The translations under genes and the position numbers were made by a program. DNA of 64,000 bases from Beroe forskalii (lineage: Eukaryota > Ctenophora > Nuda > Beroida > Beroidae), in contig WFMF01000434.1 of assembly GCA_011033025.1 (NCBI GenBank), positions 89,634 to 153,633 of the forward strand, given 5' to 3'. Each line of letters starts with the position of its first letter. The stretch's first letter is position 1. Under the pieces are notes generated by a model, which did not search any database, had not been told where the DNA came from, and saw nothing but the letters and a program-made list of their open reading frames with translations. This document shows, piece by piece, positions 58,014-64,000 of the stretch.

Positions 58014-60191
58014 TAGGCTGTAACCTATTTTGGACTTTTTCCCAAAATGATTAACTTGGGGTCCTAAGTTTGTTAAGAAGGTATGTTTTGAACCATGAAA
58101 CAAGAATTTTTGGAAAAAATCATTTTTTAGACCCTGCTGTCCCCCAAAGAAGAGCGCGCCTAAGTGAAAATTCCTGACAAGGTCATAACTTTTTCATTTT
58201 TGAGATACAAAACGATAGAGTACTCAACATGCGCAGAATCATCACATTTCCAATTTAGAAATCATCAAAAGTGCATCAGAAGCTCTTTTTTTGAAGATAT
58301 GGAGCATATTTTGATTTGTGCTTCACTCACATGACTTTAGTGATTTTTGATAATTTCATCTAATCATATTGTTTTTTTAAGATGAAGTCAACTGTTCTAA
58401 CACGATTAAAACACAATCCAGAAGGGTATTGAATGTTAAAAAGCTTTGACAAGCATGTAAAATGGTAGATTGAGTCAACTAGAGGCCGTATTGTCAGCAT
58501 GTTTCTATGTTAGGCAAGGCGCATATTATGCGCTTTGCATTAACTTTGATGCCCCCTACTGTTTTAACAGGTCATATGTCACTCACTGAAACTGTACTAT
58601 TTTTGCTCAGTATGTCAGGCTGCCTCACAAGCCCTTAGAACTATTTCTGCTCATGTCATGACCTCTGGGGAAGTTATAACACTTCCTGGATCAAGAGCTG
58701 GGTCAATGTGTTCTTCAATTCTAGGATACTGAGAAAGTTGGAGACTAATTATGTCTTTATCATGTATCCACATGACAATATTACCTTCCATAATCCACTA
58801 TCGATTACATACATTGCTGAGACCCAGCTCTGCACCACACAGGAACAGCAACATACCAGCACCCAATAGCCTCAATCAGAACCCAGATCAATACCTAGAA
58901 TGTATAGATCATAGCAGTTTAACAAGTCACAGATCAGCTAGAGATAGTTATGTTCCATCTCCCTTCTTCTCTTCTTTTAGCTGGATCACATTGAGGTTTT
59001 ACCAAGTGGATGAGTATTCAATAAAGTACCTTCAAGAAATAAAGTGACAGCCATTTTGTCATTCGGCAGGCAGTTTGAACACATGCATGAACATTAGGAT
59101 GTCAATAATTGTTATTCATGCCAATCAAGGTGCCATAGATTATACTCAAATCACCTTTCCCAGCCCCCTGGTCTAAATTAGTAAGTGGAGACTGGAAAAT
59201 GGTGTACATTGAAAGCTCTCAAGGGTTTGAGGCATTTATAATTCAGGTCCCAAATGTCCTCAGTAACTAGCTATCCAATGAGGCTATAAATGGATAATGG
59301 TAGAAAATATTGTCAAGGGCAGACGCAATAAAGACATAACAAGTCTGAGCTGATGCCTGATTTTCTTAGTATCGAAATTTACATTGATCCAGCTCTGAAA
59401 ACTCTGTTATATAGATTTTCATTCTCATCTGGTCTTGCTACTGACAAAAAACAACAGACTTTTTCAGCTCTGAAAACTTTGTTATATAGATTTTCATTCT
59501 CATCTGGCCTTGCTACTGACAAAAAAAAACAGACTTTTTCATTCATACTATTATGCAGAAACATTTCAATGGCTTTATGAGGCCGCCTGATGTACTGAGC
59601 AACAATCCTCAGTACTTCAGTGAGTGACATATGACCCAAAAACAGCAGGGCATCAAAGTCAATGCAGAGCGCACAATATGCGCCTTGCCTAACACAGAAA
59701 TATGCTGACAATACGGCCTCTAGTTGACTCAATCTACCATTTTACATGCTTTTAAAGCTTTTTAACATTCAATACCGTTCTGGATTGTGTTTTAATCGTG
59801 TTAGAACAGTTGACTTCATCTTCAAAAAACAATATGATTAGATGAAATTATCAAAAATCACTAAAGTCATCGCGAGTGAAGCACAAATCAAAATATGCTC
59901 CATATCTTCAAAAAAGAGCTTCTGATGCACTTTTTGATGATTTCTAAGGTGGGAAATGTGATGATTCTGCGCATTTTGAGTACTCTATCGCTTTTGTATC
60001 TCAAAAAATGAAAAAGTTATGACCTTGTCAGGAATTTTCACTTACGCGCGCTCTTCTTTGGGGGACAGCAGGGTCTAAAAAATGATTTTTTCCAAAAATT
60101 CTTGTTTCATGGTTCAAAACAAACCTTCTTAACAAACTTAGGACCCCAAGTTAATCATTTTGGGAAAAAGTCCAAAATATGTTACAGCCTA
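58014..60191. mobile_element. 2.2-kb fold-back element with 8-bp duplication, nested
   Basis: The ends TAGGCTGTAAC and GTTACAGCCTA are flanked exactly by ATATAAAC (58006-58013, 60192-60199). The arms 58014-58560 and 59640-60191 are inverse. The centre includes a direct duplication (near 59390-59470 and 59467-59545). The unoccupied target is seen at about 21546-21570 (CCCATGTAAACGGGAGCC). No transposase; hAT-like by duplication length. Confidence 0.8.
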
Positions 60192-60199
60192 ATATAAAC

Positions 60200-60410
60200 G
60201 GGAGCCTTCATTATCTATGACAATGACGTCACTCAGAAAAATATAATTAAGTGCACCTAGCGCTTTAAGGACTACGGTTAGGGTCAGGATTAGGGTCAGG
60301 ATTTGTTAGGGTTAGGGTTAGGATTAAGGTTAGGGTTTTGGTTAGGGCTATGGTTAGGTTTAGGATACAGAAAAATTGACGTTTAGATCTGTGACGTCAC
60401 TCAGAGCCGT
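60200..60410. repeat. Dispersed repeat with TTAGGG-like runs
   Basis: Matches 21555-21760: GCGCTTTAAG, then several GGTTAGGGTT runs, then GATACAGAAAAATTGAC. With 57900-58013 it is one repeat split by the element at 58014-60191. Confidence 0.7.
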
Positions 60411-60586
60411 TTATATGGGAGAGATACCCACATTTGAGTTTGACCGATGGTCACATTTGCGCGTTCGCCATTTGACCAGTTGGCAACCCAGTCAGAATAA
60501 ATAAATGGGCAACGACCTTGTCCGATAACGTCCGTTGACAAAACGACCCCCCAAATTTTGCCTCCAAATTAGTGTCCCATATAATT

Positions 60587-60637
60587 TTGTCAGACGTTGT
60601 CTGACCCCTTCGCCTTCGGTCAGACAACGTCTGACAA
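60587..60637. mobile_element. 51-bp TTG...CAA mini-insert
   Basis: TTGTCAGACGTTGTCTGAC, a CCCCTTCGCCTTCG centre, then GTCAGACAACGTCTGACAA. Exact ATATAATT on both sides (60579-60586 and 60638-60645). It is the cleanest family member. Confidence 0.75.
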
Positions 60638-60744
60638 ATATAATTAGAGCGCCCGCGCCTTCACCATCTATGACAAACGCGTCACTTGGAAAAATATAGT
60701 TATTAATTAAGCGCATCTGCCATCCAACGCTTTAAAGGCCAGGG

Positions 60745-60829
60745 AGCCCTAACCAAAACCAGGACTCTGGTTTTGCGCAGAGCGTGCGTGGCAAGCGACT
60801 TAGCGACGCCCCTGGTTACTGGTTTGGGG
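60745..60829. mobile_element. 85-bp CCCTAACC-type mini-insert
   Basis: AGCCCTAACCAAAACC ... CGACGCCCCTGGTTACTGG, flanked by AAGGCCAGGG at 60735-60744 and 60830-60839 (8 bp or slightly more). Confidence 0.55.
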
Positions 60830-60967
60830 AAGGCCAGGGTTAGGATCTCATGATTAGGGCCATGATTTGTTAGGTTTAGGGTAAGGGTGATATGAGAATC
60901 AGCGACCGACGCTGAATTCTCGTGATGTCGAGGGTCTGTCTACGGCCGACAAGGGGACTGGCAACGC

Positions 60968-61025
60968 TTTGCCCTAACCTGCACTAACCAGGACCCTGGT
61001 TTTGCGACGCCCCTGGTTAGGGGAA
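60968..61025. mobile_element. 58-bp CCCTAACC-type mini-insert
   Basis: TTTGCCCTAACC ... CCCCTGGTTAGGGGAA, flanked exactly by GGCAACGC at 60960-60967 and 61026-61033. Confidence 0.6.
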
Positions 61026-62132
61026 GGCAACGCCAGACATTCAGACAAATTGGGATATTTGAAGTTAGTGCCGCGCATTAAAAATAATAAATATGAATCT
61101 ATACCCATGAACTGCCGTTATCGGCACTGGATAGTCACGTGTCATGCATCAATCGACATTGTAAAAATTTCATAGCAACCCCTGCAGAAAACGAATAGCC
61201 TGCACTTGGCACTGCGAGCCGCAATTCGTTATGTGATTGCCTAACTCTGCTTTCTAAAACTCTTGCAATTGCATAAGTTCTTTGACGTTTCGAGGAAGCA
61301 AAGAATGTGAATGTATAATTTAAACCCCTGAATCCCTGATTCGATGCTTCGTGGCATGTGAGCTCCGCAAGCCAGCTGCCAGCACCTGACTTTTATTCCG
61401 GCTCAGGAACGTAAGTCTCTAATAACTGGGCGCAAATGAGCACAAATGAGCGCAATTGAGCGCTAATGAGCGCAATTGAGCGCTAATGAGCGCAATTAAG
61501 CGCTAATGAGCGTAATTGAGCGCTAATGAGCGCAATTTAGCGCTAATGAGCGCAATTAAGCGCTAATGAGCGCAAATGAGTATAAGAAAGTTTTATTTTT
61601 TGTAAAATAGCTACAACTGAGCGCAGCTGAGCGGAATTGAGCGCAACTGAGCGCAAAATTGAAATTATTTGCGCTCAGCACAACTGAGCGCAAAATTGAA
61701 AATTTGCGCTCAGTTGTTCTGAGCGCATATGAGCGCAAATGAGCGCAAATGAGCGCAAAATAATTTGCGCTCAGTAAAACTGAGCGCAAAATGCAAAAAT
61801 TTGCGCTCGTTAGCGCTCATTTTCAAATTCTGTAAATTTTGCGCTCGTTAGCGCTCTGAGCGCAAAATGGGCGCAAAGTGGGCGCAAAATGGGCGCTAAC
61901 GAGCGTTAATGAGCACATGATATGAGCGATGACGAGCATATATGAGCGCAAAATTTTGCGCTCAGTTATTTTCGAGGCTCTAGAGCGCTAATGGGCGCTA
62001 ACGAGCGGTAATGAGCGCTAACGAGCGCAAAATTTTGCGCTCGTTAGCGCTCGTTAGCAATCATATGTGCTCAATTGTGCTCATTTGCGCTCAATTAAGC
62101 CTTGCGCTATACTTTACATTTGCCGAGAAGTG

Positions 62133-62228
62133 TAGGTTGTAAGGAGTGATAACATTAACCTCAAAAGACACTCACATGATCATTAGCAATTCCATTTATA
62201 GGAGCCAACAGCCGTTCTTGGATGAATC
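62133..62228. repeat. Large dispersed repeat, copy 2, part 3
   Basis: Matches 48476-48590 (GTAGGTTGTAAGGAGTGAT, then CATTAACCTCAAAAGACACT) with a short deletion, showing that copy 2 resumes after the 6-kb insert. Confidence 0.75.
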
Positions 62229-62241
62229 GCTGCCGTTACTA

Positions 62242-63430
62242 ACACAGTGCATTCTGATAAGATTGGGAATTATACAATACAAACACAGTGCATTCTGATA
62301 AGAGGGGGAATAGACGATACAAATACAGTGCATTCTGATGTGAGGGGGAATAAGACGATACAAACACAATGCATTATGGTGATAGGGGGAATTAGACGAT
62401 ACAAACACAGTGCATTCTGATGTGAGGGGGAATAAGACGATACAAACACTGTGCATTCTGATATGGGGGGGGATTAGACGATACAAACACAGTACATTCT
62501 GATGAGAGGGGGAATTAGACAATACAAACACAGTGCATTCTGATGAGAGGGGGAATTAGACGATACAAACACAGTACATTCTGATGAGAGGGGGAATTAG
62601 ACGATACAAAAACAGTGCATTCTGATGGGAGGGAGAATTAGACGATACAAACAGAGTACATTCTGATGTGAGGGGGAATTAGAGTTTAGACGATCAACAC
62701 AGTGCAATCTGATGAGAGGGGGAATTAGACGATGCAAACACAGTGCATTCTGATGTGTCATGAGAGGGGGAATTAGACGATACAAACACAGTGCATTCTG
62801 ATGAGAGGGGGAATTAGACGATCAACACAGTGCATTCTGATGGGAGGGGGAATAATACGATACAAACACAGTACATTCTGATGAGAGGGGGAATTAGACG
62901 ATACAAACACAGTACATTCTGATGAGAGGGGGAATTAGACGATCAACACAGTGCAATCTGATGAGAAGGGGAATTAGACGATACAAACACAGTACATTCT
63001 GATGAGAGGGGGAATAAGACGATACAAACACAGTACATTGTGATGAGAGGGGGAATAAGACGATACAAACACAGTGCATTCTGATGAGAGGGGGAATTAG
63101 ACGATACAAACACAGTACATTCTGATGAGAGGGGGAATTAGACGATGCAAACACAGTGCATTCTGATGTGTCATGAGAGGGGGAATTAGACGATACAAAC
63201 ACAGTGCATTCTGATGAGAGGGGGAATTAGACGATCAACACAGTGCATTCTGATGGGAGGGGGAATGATACGATACAAACACAGTACATTCTGATGAGAG
63301 GGGGAATAAGACGATACAAACACAGTGCATTCTGATGTGTCATGAGAGGGGGAATTAGACGATACTGACACAGTACATTCTGATATGAGGGGAATTAGAC
63401 GATACAAGTAGGTACTAACCTTCTGATGAG
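62242..63430. repeat. ~41-bp minisatellite, about 28 copies
   Basis: The unit is GAGGGGGAATTAGACGATAC plus AAACACAGTGCATTCTGATG. Variants include GTACATT, a 4-base AAAC loss near each GATCAACACAG, and an extra TGTCATG at three places, giving a higher-order pattern. Minus-strand frames across it are repeat translations. Confidence 0.9.
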
Positions 63431-63889
63431 AGGGTGAGCATTGGAGTCGGGAGAAAGCCACTGAACTCCAGGTTGAAAGTTCCAAATTTGATATATGTTC
63501 AGGGAGGACGTTGATTGTCTTTAGCAGAAGTGTGGAGTTTAATATGAATGGACTAGGTAGAATCAGATTACAGAGCGGACTAGCAACCTGAAGATGAGTT
63601 TTCATGTTAGTTAAGAAGATAAGGGAGAGCTGGTGAACTCTATTGCTTTGTGATTTAAGTAAAATTGTTCTATGTGATTCCTATCTAGTGTGATTCTTCT
63701 AAGCTTCTATAGACATAAACAGTACCTTTGTTCAGCAGAAGTAGCTCCGTGAATAGAGGAGTATAGGTATCCCAGGCCAGGGTCCTGCACACTTTCCAAG
63801 CATCAAGGAGTCAGTCACAGAGTGCCCAGGATGAGTACATCCCAGGATAGACATGAGTGTATCCCATGATCGAGGAATCTCTGCGGAAA
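63431..63889. other. Noncoding stretch
   Basis: Nothing recognised. Confidence 0.4.
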
Positions 63890-64000
63890 ATAGAGTCTTC
63901 CCTAAGACCAAGGAAACTCTCTCAGCATCAAGGAAACTCTCCCAAGATCAAGGAGACTCTCTCAGGATCAAAGAGACTCTCAGGATCAAGGAGACTCTCC
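63890..64000. repeat. Short tandem repeat, cut by the window end
   Basis: Copies of about 24 bp, AAGGAAACTCTCTCAGCATC type, continue to the last base. Confidence 0.75.

Larger units (their letters stand above)
56096..62124. mobile_element. 6-kb element with ~1-kb TIRs made of GCGCTC words, 8-bp duplication
   Basis: The ends GGCAAATGTAAAG and CTTTACATTTGCC are flanked by GAGAAGTG (56088-56095, 62125-62132). The empty site GGACAGTGTAGG is seen in copy 1 of the host repeat (about 48468-48479). Arms of about 1.05 kb are inverse: a GAGCGCAAAT/GCGCTCATTT array (56126-56818 and 61430-62095), then unique sequence to about 57150 and from about 61080. The interior holds a nested 2.2-kb element and several mini-inserts. 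No transposase frame recognised. Confidence 0.8.

Noticed and set aside
62196..63605. Minus-strand frames with repeated SPSHQNVLCLYRLIP-like peptides
   Set aside because: Pure translation of the ~41-bp minisatellite; unit variants change frame repeatedly.

Overview
This is a window of animal nuclear DNA from an invertebrate; I cannot fix the phylum. It is AT-rich, with long GT-AG introns. Two protein genes are supported by splice sites whose phases fit and by recognisable domains. The rest is a dense, nested landscape of DNA-transposon-like elements, fold-back elements, minisatellites and one decayed LINE. Most computed ORFs are translations of repeats.

Layout. 1-2362: tandem ~313-bp repeat carrying two G/C-ended fold-back inserts. 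2363-8394: a 6-kb palindromic element flanked by an 8-bp target duplication, with a giant inverted 13-bp satellite at its centre and a ~46-bp minisatellite in one arm. 8403-9115: inverted copies of the 313-bp repeat. 10.2-17.5 kb: a plus-strand gene for a two-C2H2-finger protein (four coding exons, 449 aa from the chosen ATG). 17.5-24.5 kb: noncoding DNA with several MITE-like elements. 24.6-43.2 kb: a minus-strand gene for a SAM-domain scaffold or adaptor (seven coding exons, 494 aa) with seven PPxY motifs. Its ~13-kb second intron holds a 2.7-kb TA-flanked element and several fold-back inserts. 43.9-62.2 kb: a transposon nest. It contains two independently inserted copies of a 2.4-2.7-kb element with 8-bp target duplications, two copies of a larger dispersed repeat, a Tc1/mariner-type MITE, a LINE fragment and another 6-kb long-TIR element, which itself holds a 2.2-kb element. 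62.24-64 kb: minisatellites.

The most unusual signal is a set of very short mobile-looking sequences (21, 36, 51, 51, 73 and 91 bp) scattered through the transposon nest. They begin TTG (or a variant), end CAA, have ends that are themselves palindromes, and are each flanked by an 8-bp direct repeat. For two of them the paralogous element copy in the same window shows the empty site. A second short family, with CCCTAACC-type ends, behaves similarly. Because element copies and empty sites lie side by side, insertion order and target duplications can be read directly from this window.

Functionally, the C2H2 protein looks like a nuclear regulator (basic patch, sumoylation-type motifs, Gln/Glu/Arg-rich coil, acidic region). 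The SAM protein looks like a signalling scaffold (SAM, SH3-type proline motif, GRB2-type tyrosine motif, 14-3-3-type site, WW-ligand cluster). The two genes converge; their 3' ends are about 7 kb apart and nothing suggests a shared function.
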